From positions 78,944,358-79,008,357 of the forward strand of contig CM065814.1 of assembly GCA_033398695.1 (NCBI GenBank): a DNA stretch of 64,000 nt, in the 5' to 3' direction. The stretch's first letter is position 1, and the number at the start of each line of letters is the position of its first letter. The notes under the pieces are model-generated. The model had not been told where the DNA came from, did not search any database, and saw nothing but the letters and a program-made list of their open reading frames with translations. This DNA comes from Orobanche coerulescens. Lineage: Eukaryota > Streptophyta > Magnoliopsida > Lamiales > Orobanchaceae. A program made the position numbers and the translations under genes. Shown here piece by piece: positions 1-10,411 of this stretch.

Positions 1-157
1 CTGTGCGAAGAAAGGAAAAGAAGTTACCTGGTGTGCCGGCCGATCGAGTATAAGAAGGATACCTTGGATGTTGAACTTCTGAACAGGGGCCGCCGCCAAC
101 TTAAGTGAGCCGCGACCCAGAGTACAGCTTGCCCGGGCTTGTTTGTGCTTTCGCCTT

Positions 158-421
158 GTGCCGCGGCTCAGCGTACTGGTGCCGCGGCTCATCATGTTAG
201 TGTGCCGCGGCTCATTTGGTCCGTGCCGCGGCATGGAGTACAGGTGCCTGGGCATATCTAGTGCATTTGGTGTGCCGCGGCTCAGCGCATATATGCCGCG
301 GCTCAGAGATCGAGTGTGCCGCGGCTCAGTAAGGTTGTGCCGCGGCATAGAGTACAGGGAGTTTAGCCTCTTTTTTTTTTACTTGTGTGTGCCGCGGCTC
401 ACTCTCCTTGTGCCGTGGCCC
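158..421. repeat. GTGCCGCGGCTC array
   Basis: Ten copies of a 12-base unit GTGCCGCGGC(T/A)(C/T), some with one change, start at 158, 179, 202, 223, 272, 293, 316, 337, 389 and 410, with spacings mostly of 21 bases. The core GCCGCGGC is a perfect palindrome. The same unit occurs a few times in element A's own LTR (around 4376-4535). The array produces a proline/arginine-rich open frame at 143-487 that looks like a by-product. Whether it lies in A's internal region or in another inserted sequence cannot be settled here. Confidence 0.75.
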
Positions 422-633
422 AATGCTGAATTTTCCCTTGGGATAATTTCTGCACAGAATTTTCAACAGAAAACATCAAGAGCGTGAGAGATAAGCATAT
501 CCAAGCTAAAATGACGAAAAATAAAGATCTAAAAATGCAAGAAAATACTGAAAAATAACACATCTACAACTAATACTCGGGTTGCCTCCTGAGAAGTTCT
601 AAGTTTATAGTCTTCAACCGGACTTATTGAAAA
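422..633. other. Non-coding sequence downstream of A gag-protease
   Basis: No coding signal. On the minus strand it contains CTCAGGAGGCAACCCGAG (about 575-592), resembling the GGGAGGCAACCC motif often found after the gag-pro or pol region of plant Athila/Tat-type elements. That fits the 3' internal non-coding part of element A. Confidence 0.45.
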
Positions 634-3243
634 TCAATTCCCATTTCGCAAAGACCATTTGGACTCCGCACAGTCCATCGAACCGTTAATATGTGTTTTA
701 AATTTTTGACCATTGGCCTTTAACAATCCGATTTTCAGTTTGGACACCCAATGTTCTTTGTGAAAAGATTTTAATAAAAACAACTTTCCGAAACACCCAT
801 TTTGCACATGACTTGGCACCTGTTTCACTTCCGGCTTATTCTCCTTTTTCACGAACGACCTTATGACAGCATTAGAATTTTTCGTTGGTGGATGAACGGT
901 TGATGACGACGACATGTCCAAATGCCTAAGATATGCGACTCGTTCTACATTTTTCTTAGACGTCGGAGCATATGGAATGGATTCTGAACACTTTGACCGA
1001 CAACTCTCCCGGTGTGCGTCTCTTGCAAAGATATTTACACTTTCAGTTTGTGAACTCTTTTCGACATTACTTGGACACGGATAGGGTTGAAACACTTGGA
1101 AAGTGACTTGCTCATCTTGAACCCGCAGAGTGAGTTTCCCTTTTTCCACATCAATGAGAGTTCGGCCGGTAGCTAAGAATGGTCTTCCCAAAATAATTGG
1201 GATGTCTTGGTCCTCCTCCATATCGAGCACAATGAAATCAGCCGGAAAGATGAATTTATCTACCTTGACTAAAACATCTTCTATTACCCCCCTCGGGTAC
1301 TTGATAGATCGGTCAGCTAATTGCAGCGAGATTGTCGTCGGCTTGGCTTCCCCAATGCCTAGCTTCTGAAATATGGAAAGGGGCATCAGATTAATGCTGG
1401 CCCCGAGATCACACAACGCTCTATCAAACGACAGATTTCCTATAGTGCACGATATATTAAAACTTCCTGGATCCTTCAATTTTGGCGGGTGCTTCTTCTG
1501 TAGAATAGCGCTGCACTCCTCCGTCAATGCCACTGTCTCATATTCCTCGAGCCTCCATTTGTTAGATAAGATCTCTTTCATGAACTTGACATAGCTCGGC
1601 ATTTGTTCCAAGGCATCAGCAAATGGAATATTTATATGTAGTTTCTTGAAAACGTCGAGAAACTTGGAAAATTGTTTGTCCACCTTTTTCTGTTGTAATC
1701 GCTGTGGAAACAGGACGGGTGGTACATATGCCTTCGGATTGTGAGGAAACAGTTTCGAGGGGATAGAATTCTGTGATTCCTCAGTAGCCAAACTTTTCTT
1801 CTCCTCACCCTCACTTCTCTTATTGTTCCTCTCGGGCTGGTCGCACAATTCCTTCCCGCTTCTCAAACTAATGGCATTAATACTCTATCTGGGGTTTGTC
1901 TCGGTCGTACTTGGCAAAGTACCCTCCGGGCGAGCTGTTAATACATTGGCAATTTGGCCCAATTGGACTTCCAAGTTGCGAATAGAAGCGGAATGGTTTT
2001 GCAAGGCCGCTTCCGTACGGGCCATGAACTGACTCGTATTTGCTGCCAATTTCGCCATTGCTTCATCTAGAGAGATTTTTGGAGCGGGAGGAGGTTGCTG
2101 TTGATGTTGAGCAAACTGAGGTTGGTTTAAGTTTTGTCCGTTCTTCCATGAAAAGTTAGGGTGATTACGCCACCCCGGATTATAAGTGTTGGAGTACGGA
2201 TTGTTTTGCCGATTCCCGTTCCCCACGAACTGAGCTTGTTCCATCGGAGGTTGCTCGAAAGGGTTTCCGACTGGGCATTCCGTGCTAGAATGAGATCCGT
2301 TGCACCAATTGCATGATTCAGTGGTAACGGGGGGAGGAACATGTGAAAAGGCTTGAAGTTGCTGAGTCAAGGCGGCGACTTGAGCTGATAATGTAGAGAT
2401 CGGATCGTTATTGGATATTTCCATAACTCGCTTCGGGTTTACTCATTCGGAAGGCCATTGATAAGCATTTGCAGCCATAGCTTCCAATAAAGAGTGTGCT
2501 TCGGCCATCATTTTTCCCATTAAGGCGCCCCCAACGGCTGCATCAACAAGAGTGCGTGTAGAAGCACTCAATCCGTTATAAAAGGTTTGGATTTGTAGCC
2601 AATCAGGTAAGCCATGGTGTGGGCATTTCCGTAATAAATCCTTGTATCGCTCCCAAGCTTCGTGGAGCGACTCCATATCAAATTGCCCAAAGGTGGTTAT
2701 CTCGTTCCTAAGACTCGCCATCTTTGATGGTGGGAAGAATTTAGCCAGAAAGGCTTGTGCTAATTCTACTCAAGTCGTGATAGAGCCCGGCGGTAAAGAA
2801 TTCAACCAAAATTTGACTTTGTCCCTCAAGGAGAAAGGGAAAATCCGTAGACGAATAGCATCATCGGTGACACCGTTGTTCTTGAAGGTGTCACAAATCT
2901 CGAGAAATGAAGCGATATGAGCGTTGGGGTCATCGTTTGCCAGTCCACAAAACTGGGTTGCTTGCACCATCTGAATAATAGCCGGCTTGATTTCGAAGTT
3001 GTTGGCTTGGATGGTTGGACGCCGGATTCCCGAAAAGTTCGCATTTATTTGAGGCATAGAATAATCGCGGAGTGTTAATGCCGGTTGAGCTTGCTGAATG
3101 GGGTTGTCTGCTTCGTGATTTCCCGTGTTATCGTCCATGATGACTATTGTCGGTAGCTCACGTTTCTCCTTCTTGCTTCTCCGAAGAGTGCGCTCGAGTT
3201 CAGTATCCAAAGGTAGTAAGCCTTCGTTACCGAATTTTCTCAT
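634..3243 (-). pseudogene. Element A gag-protease polyprotein, three in-frame stops
   Basis: One reading frame of about 870 codons runs from ATG at 3243 down to 634. It is broken only by stops at 2770-2772, 2443-2445 and 1885-1887; the pieces on either side are all in the same phase, so there is no frameshift. The N-terminus (MRKFGNEGLLPLDTELERTL) matches the basic start of Athila-type Gag. A retrotransposon gag domain follows, then a CCHC-like knuckle (CNWCNGSHSSTEC, near 2300). The aspartic protease has the CDLGASINLMPLS active-site loop and the ILGRPFLATGR segment near 1180-1420. Gag would form the particle and the protease would mature it. The stop at 2770 replaces a Trp that is present in L Gag (TGG to TGA), a G-to-A transition typical of methylcytosine decay. 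Confidence 0.88.
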
Positions 3244-3363
3244 GCACTAACTGGAAATTCCTGAAAGGAAAAGCAAATAAATAAAATTACACAAAAATAA
3301 ATAAAAAAAATTGTTCAAACTAAGACTAGAAATACTGAAATCGATATTAGTAAAAAAAATCAG

Positions 3364-3381
3364 TCCCCGGAAACGGCGCCA
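3364..3381 (-). other. Element A primer-binding site (tRNA-Asp type)
   Basis: On the minus strand the bases read TGGCGCCGTTTCCGGGGA, complementary to the 3' end of tRNA-Asp apart from small changes. The site sits six bases inside the LTR end, where minus-strand DNA priming would begin. Confidence 0.85.
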
Positions 3382-3387
3382 AAAACT

Positions 3388-4697
3388 TGTTGCGAAATTT
3401 CGGTGAACACAAGTGCACGTTATCATAGACAAGTAATAAAATGATTAGTAAGATATCGTTCCCACGAGGACTGACTTACCAACTACCGATTTATGCGTAT
3501 TCTAATTTTATTTGAACTATCGAAATTTGGGATGCAAGTAATAATTAAAGAAAACCAATAAAAGAATAACAGTAAAAACGATCGCTCGAAGAAAGAAAAT
3601 CAAATAAGAAATTAATCTAGGATTGTGAATCCACCTCGGTTTATCCGAATTTACTCTCGATTATCTGAAGTTAATGATTTCCCAATTTATTTAAGGCGAA
3701 GGTTGCTAAAGTACTCTACTGCCTCTCCCGAGGTCAGTAGATTTTTCTAAGGCGAATAATACACTCTATCCCTAGGTGAATCAATTCGACAATAGGCAAA
3801 AAGCATGGAATCTTCAGAAAGGCCACGTAGTTCCTATGAGTATATTCCTATCTCACAAGATAAAACGGTTCTCACCAATATTTCCTCACCAACTCTCCTC
3901 TCCCGATTCGAGTTGCGTGATTAAAACAATTCAATTATAGGCCACATAATTGAAAGCATTAAAAACAATTGGGAAAACTCAACAGAAAAGGGAATTATAT
4001 AGATAATCAAAAGTAAATTCGTCAAAACCTCGGTTTCATCAAAATCCTAGAACAGGGTTTTAGCCTGACATGCTAAAGAATAAAAATACAGAAGTAATCA
4101 AAGAAAGCATAAAGATCAAACGCAATCGAAGAGCTCGGATTCCTCCGTTCTCTAGCTCCCGCTCTCTGCTCCTTGGTGTTTTCTGCTTCTTTTTGCTTTC
4201 GCGATAATCTACTCCAATCGAATCCCCCTTTTCTCAGACCTTAAAACCTTATTTATAACTTTCATTAGCCTCCAAAATGCATCCGGAAATTGGTTCGAAA
4301 ACAGCTCCAAAAACGGCCCAGAACTGCGGCCAATTCTATCAAAACCGCCTCGTGGGCCGCGACTCACTTAATCTGTGCCGCGACCACTGACCTTCAGCGT
4401 ATACCTGGGCGAGCTAGATTTCCTCATGGGCCGCGGCTCAGTATCAACGTGCCGAGACCCCCGGTATAGTTGGTTCGGCACTTGCTGGTTGCCTTCATGT
4501 GCCGCGGCTCGCCTGGTTCGTGCCGCGGCCCCAGGCCAAAAATTTCCGTTTTCGCCCGTTTTTCATTGTTCGAGCTTCCAGACTCCAATTTCCTGCCAAA
4601 CATAAAATAATAGTGCATTAAAGGCTCATTTAGGCAGGTTTAGACACAAGATGGATAAAGAATAATGATAAATAAGCGTATAAAAATACGCCTAACA
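3388..4697 (-). repeat. Element A 5' LTR
   Basis: 1310 bases, bounded on the minus strand by TGTTAGG (4697) and CAACA (3388), directly next to the PBS. It contains several GCCGCGG(C/A) units at 4350-4535 related to the array at 158-421. No protein-coding signal; the short open frames at 4375-4618 are by-products of GC-rich repeats. The partner LTR is not in the window. Confidence 0.8.
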
Positions 4698-4702
4698 CTT
4701 GC

Positions 4703-5511
4703 CTACTACCCTTTGGTATTAAGGGCAATATTTGTCTGCAATCACCACCAAAGACAACGATAAATCCACCAAATGGCTTGTGATCTTTCATCATATACCT
4801 TATACTGTGATCCAGTGCCTCAAAGCAAAACTTATTATTCATGGGTGCCTCATCACATATGATTAGCTTTGTATTTTTCAAAAGTCTTGTCAGATCGCTA
4901 TTGGGGGTTATCCTACTACACATGGTAGTTTCATCGACCTGCAAAGAAATACTAAACCTAGAATGAGAAGCGCGGCCCCCAGGAATAAGTAGAGAAGCTA
5001 TGCCACTCGATGCAACCGAGAGAACAATATCACGCCTACCACGTAATGCAGAACACAGTGTCTTCCACAAAAATGTCTTTCCTGTGCGACCGTAACCATA
5101 TATAAAGAAAACTCCACCATTACCAGAATCGACTGCATCCATAATAGTATCATACACACTTCTTCGCTCATCCGTGAGACATGGATACAAGCGGCTGTGC
5201 AGCTCAATCATCTCATCAATATCATACGACATTTCTTCAGCAATCAAATTATTCATACCATTATCTGTGACTACATTGTCGGGAATGGGCATACCTTCAA
5301 TCTGAGTCAAGGTAAATCCATTCCTAGAAAGAAACTCTTCTATCTCGGCAAAAGTAAGATTCTTCAATTGTTCTTCATTTAGTTCCAGTCCTATATTGAA
5401 ATATTGTGATATAAAGTCAGCATAGCAAATAACAAATAAACGTTCATATAAAATTTTTGACATAAGAAATCTATTAAAATTTATACCAGGATTATTCAAC
5501 TTCCGTCGCAT
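4703..5511 (-). pseudogene. Helitron PIF1-type helicase, truncated
   Basis: This encodes the N-terminal part of a PIF1-family DNA helicase, the unwinding domain of Helitron transposase. Visible motifs are Walker A (GYGRTGKTFLW; the family usually has GYGGTGKT), an ASSGIASLLIPGGRASHSRF segment (motif Ia), Walker B (IICDEAPM) and FGGDCRQILP (motif III). The homologous frame stops where the LTR of element A begins at 4697; the last residues of the open frame (to 4630) are translated LTR. The C-terminal helicase motifs are absent, so the protein cannot work. It follows the Rep fragments on the same strand, as in intact Helitrons. Confidence 0.9.
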
Positions 5512-5553
5512 AAAATACTGGATGTCGTCCGATAGATACTCCTATGTACTTTC

Positions 5554-6294
5554 CTAAATATGAACGGGTCTGGACATACTGTTAGATTGTATAAGCATGG
5601 AGAACAAATGTCGAAGGAAACGACTAGAACCCCAAAAACTGGCTTCCTTTATAGCATGAATATACTCTTTGTCGTCATCGAGCAATCCCAAATAGTAACA
5701 TGCATCACGGTATGTAGGGTGAGCAACACCATCCACTGTCCGCAAATCCTCAAAGCAAGTGGCACCCCTAATGTGATTTAACATAATCCGCATGAAATAT
5801 AATGGACCAGTCTTAATTGGAACGTGGTAAATTCTTCCAACTTTGTTGTTGAAGTTCTTCCTATCTCTCCACACTTTACCTCTAGGATCCCACACGTAAT
5901 ATCTAGGGAACTCATCATATAGATACTTACGTGCTTTGGGATGATGCTTGCTGAATTCCATCCATTTAAGGAACTTTGTCTCTGCAACAGTATGCTTCTC
6001 CAATAAATCCGTAATCAAGTCACCATCTTTGAATGTGATGGACTGTTCACCCTCCATTTGAAATGGTAAACGCTCTACAAGTGGATCTCTGTAATGGATA
6101 TGATATCCCATAATATGCCACACAATCTCACATGCTGATATGTACCGACAGTCAACATAATCCTTCACCTCGTTCTCCACGGTTATTTTTGCGCTTATCC
6201 TATCAACCCCCTTGTTGACATACTTGAACAGACATTTTACAGAATTTATCTTATTGCACCATTCAACGTTGATGTGTGCCTGATACTTCATCAA
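5554..6294 (-). pseudogene. Helitron Rep, C-terminal part
   Basis: About 240 codons begin MKYQAHINVEWCNK and include KCLFKYVNKGVDR, which corresponds to the Rep tyrosine/lysine motif region of Helitron Rep (family motif YVNKG). It continues with VDCRYISACEIVWHIMGY and the LNHIRGATCFEDLRTVDG segment typical of the Rep-helicase linker. It ends in unrelated residues after about 5600, indicating a frameshift or lost splice site. It lies between the HUH fragment and the helicase. This would be part of the rolling-circle nicking domain; it is non-functional here. Confidence 0.85.
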
Positions 6295-6429
6295 TAGGAA
6301 AGGATTGTACGAAATAATAAACTTATAAATGAATAGTAAAACTTCTTATTATTTTTGAATATAAATGACAATTAAATTTATATCACGGTGAATGTAATAG
6401 AATGTGACAATACACATTAAAAAAATGAT

Positions 6430-6798
6430 TTTAAATTGTACCTGTTATCAATGAGATTGCCATTCTTTTCGACAATGGCACCAGTGTCACGCCTTATGTA
6501 CACCAGGTAGCCATTTCCATCGAAGATAGTACGCTCATTAAAAGACTTTAGAAATTTCTTAGAACATTTCTTGCCATCATGCATGAAAGGTGAAGTCGGA
6601 TTCAATGGTCCGCATGGACCATGCACCATATGCTCAGAGACAGCCTTGTACAACTCCGGATTGAGTTCCTTATCCGGTAGCTCAGCACTGATGAAATCAT
6701 CTATAGAATTTGCAGACATATTTCTATCTGCTCGATCAATCCACAACAATATATATGCATGAGGAAGTCCCTTTTTTGAAATTCAATAGTGTACACAA
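6430..6798 (-). pseudogene. Helitron Rep HUH-motif exon, degenerate
   Basis: After a probable 3' splice site (minus TTTGTAG at about 6799-6805) the frame reads YTIEFQKKGLPHAYILLW, then the DRNMSANSIDDFISAELPDKE and MVHGPCGPLNPTSPFM segments known from Helitron Rep. The HUH motif, normally His-Ala-His in GLPHAHILLW, reads His-Ala-Tyr, so the metal-binding site of the endonuclease is damaged. The exon ends near NGNLIDNR at about 6430, followed by AT-rich, intron-like sequence to 6300. Confidence 0.85.
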
Positions 6799-6884
6799 CT
6801 ACAAAGTAAATAGAATAAAAATCAATCAATTTGGAGTGAAGTTAATAATGAACCGATCAATTGAAATAATAAAGGAACTGAGAT

Positions 6885-7588
6885 TTATAATGTGGCAGCT
6901 CCAATTGCCTTGCCAAAAACATTTTCTATCTTCAAGTCTTTTATAAGTTGGTCCAACTTCATCTTGAAAATGCAACTTATAACATGAGGCATATCCTCTG
7001 GTCGTAAACCCTTGGACTTAACAAAACATGCAATCTCAGGCCATTTGGTATTGCACGTGAATGTGATGAATAGTTACGGATATCCTATACTCTTGCATAT
7101 GGTCATAGTGTCGTGGAAGTTTTGGACCATATATCTAGGACCTCCGACGAAAGAAGATGGCAATACAAAGCGTTTACCAATGTTTTTTGTTGGGTCAACT
7201 GGATCAATATCACCTGTTGAATAGCATCATCAAGTGACTTATACTTATCAGATCTCAATAACGGTTGGTTCCTCATTATAAAAGCAGGCCTCTGCGCTTC
7301 CATCATCATGTAGCCATCTATTATAAACTGCTGGAATAACTTTCTACTGAGTAATATTGTATGAGCCTCATCAATACGGTCAAAAATTCTAAAAGCCAAA
7401 AACTCCTTAATTGTAAGTGTGTGCCTAACACCTTTGGACTTATCAGAGTGAGAAATCTCCGTATGGTGTCCATCCTCACCATATGGGAAAAATAGGGGAT
7501 ACTGCATTGGAAGGTAACTTGGATGCAATTCGAAAATTCTTTGCAAATCACCATTTTTTTGTTCCAATACAATATCGCGGGGATCCAT
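6885..7588 (-). pseudogene. Helitron-like N-terminal domain, frameshifted
   Basis: The frame starts MDPRDIVLEQKNGDLQRI, includes HPSYLPMQYPLFFPYGEDG, and runs to about 7225. Coding similarity then moves to another frame (KRFVLPSSFVGGPRYMVQNF, about 7110-7190), passes a stop near 7077 (GYP*LFITFTCNTKWPEI) and fades near 6885. This is the Helitron_like_N domain upstream of the HUH region. AT-rich sequence between 6799 and 6885 looks like an intron. One frameshift and one stop make it inactive. Confidence 0.85.
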
Positions 7589-7590
7589 CT

Positions 7591-7841
7591 CTTACTCATC
7601 ATCTCCTGATTATTAAGAAATAATACTATTTAGAATATATTAAACTACTTATGGCATGTATATTTATCATGGATAAATAATAGTGATATTCCAACATACC
7701 AAAAATTAATGCAGCAACTTCTGAACATGTTGAGGTAAAATACACGTAAGCTCTTGAGAATCAGGTATAATGTTTGAATTCAGTAAGAACTCAGAGGATG
7801 TTTGTACTAAACTGACCTTCTAGATCGAACAATCATCACTA
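7591..7841. other. AT-rich spacer and Helitron/element H junction
   Basis: 7590-7690 is AT-rich and intron-like. 7690-7820 has weak minus-strand similarity to an upstream Helitron exon. From 7842 plus-strand gypsy gag begins at its ATG. No LTR, PBS or gag leader of element H is present, so the 5' end of H has been lost and the breakpoint lies within about 20-30 bases of its start codon. Confidence 0.6.
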
Positions 7842-8542
7842 ATGGCACGTCGTGGAGCTAGAAGGAACGTAAACGATGCACAGGGTTCCGCTATGAATCA
7901 GCAGGAAGATAGGAACACCGGTGAAACTAATCCAGTCGGAAATCAGCCACCGCCCGTTAATCAGAATGAACAGGAGGCGGAAAACCAGAACAACAGGGGA
8001 TTGGATCCAGCCCTCGTTCAGACCCTCGCCCAAGCCATTGCTATGGGGATCGCTCAGGTCAACCGGGCAGAACAGGTACCGGTCATTAACATAGAAGAGA
8101 ACACCAGGAAGGACCGTTGACTGGGAGAAATGCTGAAGGCCAGACCGCCATTATTCGACGGCTCAGGGGATAAGCACATAGACGATTGGATCTACGAGAT
8201 GGAGACTACCTTAGAAGTGATCGGTTGCCCAGGGAACCAAAAAGTACCGCTCGGAATCAACTAGCTCTGTGACACCGCAGCCCGATGGTGGAGGACCTAT
8301 AAGCCGGAGGACAGAGTAGTTGGATGGACCGAGTTTTTCAAACTATTGATAGATGAGTACTGCCCCCAGTCAGCTCAGACTGCTCGAGCGTGGAGTTTCT
8401 TCAGTGCAGGACCTCAGAACTTTCCGGTACCATAAATCATTCGAGCTTACAGGACCGAACTAAGTTACGTCGCACAGATAGTTCCATCCGCAGATCAACG
8501 AATTTGCCACCTTTCTCAACGATTGCCGGAAGATGTTCAACG
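7842..8542 (+). pseudogene. Element H (Ty3-gypsy) gag, first part
   Basis: The frame starts at ATG 7842 (MARRGARRNVNDAQGS) and continues in a single phase to 8542 despite three stops (8118, about 8262, about 8431). The gag core follows the family pattern: PPLFDGSGDKHIDDWIYEME, TAARWWRTYKPED and GWTEFFKLLIDEYCP. It is cut at 8542 by copia element B. The last five bases, CAACG (8538-8542), recur at 32492-32496, where gag resumes in frame. Inferred role: capsid protein of an old gypsy/chromovirus-type element. No LTR or PBS remains upstream. Confidence 0.88.
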
Positions 8543-10398
8543 TGTTAGGAATATGCCCTCGAATGCCACTCAGGGGATGAGAGAGTAAGGGCATTGTACT
8601 TGTAATTATGGAATAATTAATAAAAAGGCAATACGATTCATTCACTGTTTATTGTATTTCAATTGCATTCTTGACTTGGTAAACATTGAAGTGAAGTCCA
8701 TGTAAATAAATCGAACATTCCATTCTCGTTATGGGATAAGAGAAAATGCACCGGAAGTGTTTAAAGTTTATTTACGTAAATTGTTCGCAAGTCAATAAAC
8801 TTAAAATGGGCATTAAGTTTTAATACGACTTGTATAACTGATGCTAGGACGTGTGCACGTCTTGATAGCATAGTTATAAGTATATTGGTGGGGCCAGTAT
8901 ACTCGAACACGACTCATACTTGATTCAGTCACACGGTATTCACTCTCGGAGAGTCGATGACGAATCGAAAGGTTGTGATAGTATACGTGGACCTTTGACT
9001 TGAGGGTTCGGAGAAGATGTGCCCGTGACGTTTAGTTTGTCATTAGAGTAGTTAGACTCATTTGCTTAATTGCCGAGTCGACCTCGAAGTGCGGACTATA
9101 TGGGCGGTAGCGTCTTTATCAGACGCCAAGAAAGGATTCTATCTCTGTTAGTGAGCAGCGAATGTCCTATACGGTTAATGGCAAATAAGATCATAAGTCT
9201 TTGGCCAAAGCATTACGATATAGTCGTATTAGATACACTATTAATTAGTCGGTCTTGATTTACATTAACACATGTATAGAGTTTGGTCAATGAGGGTTTG
9301 ACTTTACCGTGACCCGAAGACTTGACCGAACATCCGATGAAGGGTCTATACGTATATAGTATTCACGACATAATGGTTACGGAATGATCCCTTCATTCGT
9401 TCTCGATCGGGGTTTACTGATGCGGCCCGCTAGTGGCTAAGTCCGCCCGCACTCATTAGTTCCTCCCAATGCCTACCGAGACGAACCTACGAGTCGCGCA
9501 TTAGGAGCGTTGACGGATAAATGTGAATTTATTATCTCTCTAATTAATTAGATATTGGATATCTAATTATGATTTATTGGATAAATCAAAAGGCGGTCTC
9601 ATGAATTAAAATTAAGTTACCGGGTAATTAATTTAATTCATAAATTATATTTCTTAGAGAAATATATTTGTATTTGATATAATTAATTAATTAGATTAAT
9701 TAATTAATATAAATACATTGATGATTAAAAGGAGTGTATTTAACGGAGTCGTTTGACGAACGTCCGGTACACGAGCCGAGTGACTCGGCTCATTTATAGG
9801 AAGCTTCCTTATAGGCCGCCTCCCACCTCACATGGCCATTACATTTTGCATGTTGTGTTTGTTGTAAAGTCATCTTAATAATGTTTGAGATTCCTCTCAC
9901 ATTATTTTTATTCATTATGATGAGTTGTTATATATTATATATATAACCAACTCTTGATGAAGTAGTGTACAACAAACACACATATTTTCAGCTTGCAAAT
10001 CAGATTCTGGCCGTGAGAGTTTGAGTGAGGAAGAGAATTTTTTTTTAGTTATTTTCATCTTAGAGGTGAAAGAAATTCAAAGAAAAATAGAGAGTAAATT
10101 CCTATAGTAATTCCTAGCCGTGTTCTTGGAGAACGGATTGCTATCGAATTTTTCCGAGCAAATTCCGATGCGTGTGAAGTAGAGGCATCGTATTTTCGGT
10201 GCTTGGAACGAAGGGATTTCGTGTTCGGGACGGGATCGTAATCATCGTCTACTTTTTACGAAGATTTATTTCAAAGGCTTCAAGGGTATGAACCTTTATC
10301 TTTGTATTTTTTTTCGTATATACGTTACTTGATCGATCCTGTTTGGGATTCGTATTTATTTCCACTGCGTATTTCATTTTATTTTCGGAATCCCAACA
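8543..10398 (+). repeat. Element B 5' LTR
   Basis: 1856 bases, TGTTAGG...CCCAACA. A TATATATAA run at about 9935-9950 is a plausible promoter TATA element (inference). Compared with the 3' LTR, most differences fall in one patch (about 9000-9610) and sit mainly on CAG/CTG/CCG triplets. No gene inside; the open frame at 9070-9258 is chance. Confidence 0.95.
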
Positions 10399-10399
10399 G

Positions 10400-10411
10400 T
10401 GGTATCGGAGA
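10400..10411 (+). other. Element B primer-binding site (tRNA-iMet type)
   Basis: TGGTATCGGAGA starts two bases after the LTR end. It is close to the TGGTATCAGAGC consensus complementary to initiator tRNA-Met, the usual primer of plant copia elements. Confidence 0.85.

Larger units (their letters stand above)
1..4697 (-). mobile_element. Element A: Athila-like Ty3-gypsy LTR retrotransposon, partial
   Basis: The element reads on the minus strand. From right to left it shows an LTR (3388-4697), a tRNA-Asp type primer-binding site (3364-3381), a gag-protease frame (3243 down to 634), and non-coding sequence to the window edge. The 3' LTR and any reverse transcriptase lie outside the window, so I cannot say whether A is autonomous. 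The gag and protease are close in sequence to those of element L (34404-36691), so both belong to the same broad Athila/TR-GAG group. The LTR start (minus TGTTAGGC) abuts Helitron helicase sequence at 4698, so A probably inserted into the Helitron. The matching duplication of CTTGC (4698-4702) would be off-window. Confidence 0.85.
4698..7830 (-). mobile_element. Helitron remnant (Rep-helicase)
   Basis: Minus-strand fragments appear in the order expected of a plant Helitron: N-terminal Helitron-like domain, HUH Rep region, Rep C-terminal region, PIF1-family helicase. Introns, frameshifts and stops separate them. A further putative exon at about 7690-7820 (minus, containing IIPDSQELTCILPQHVQK) precedes the 7588 exon. 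Neither terminus (5' TC or 3' CTRR with hairpin) is visible. The left side is cut by the LTR of A, and the right side meets element H just before the H gag ATG. The element is inactive. Confidence 0.85.

Noticed and set aside
143..487. 114-codon open frame rich in Pro, Arg and Cys
   Set aside because: It is the translation of the GTGCCGCGGCTC array; similar frames arise from the C LTR arrays at 15273-15736 and 27367-27932. No start context or similarity supports a protein.
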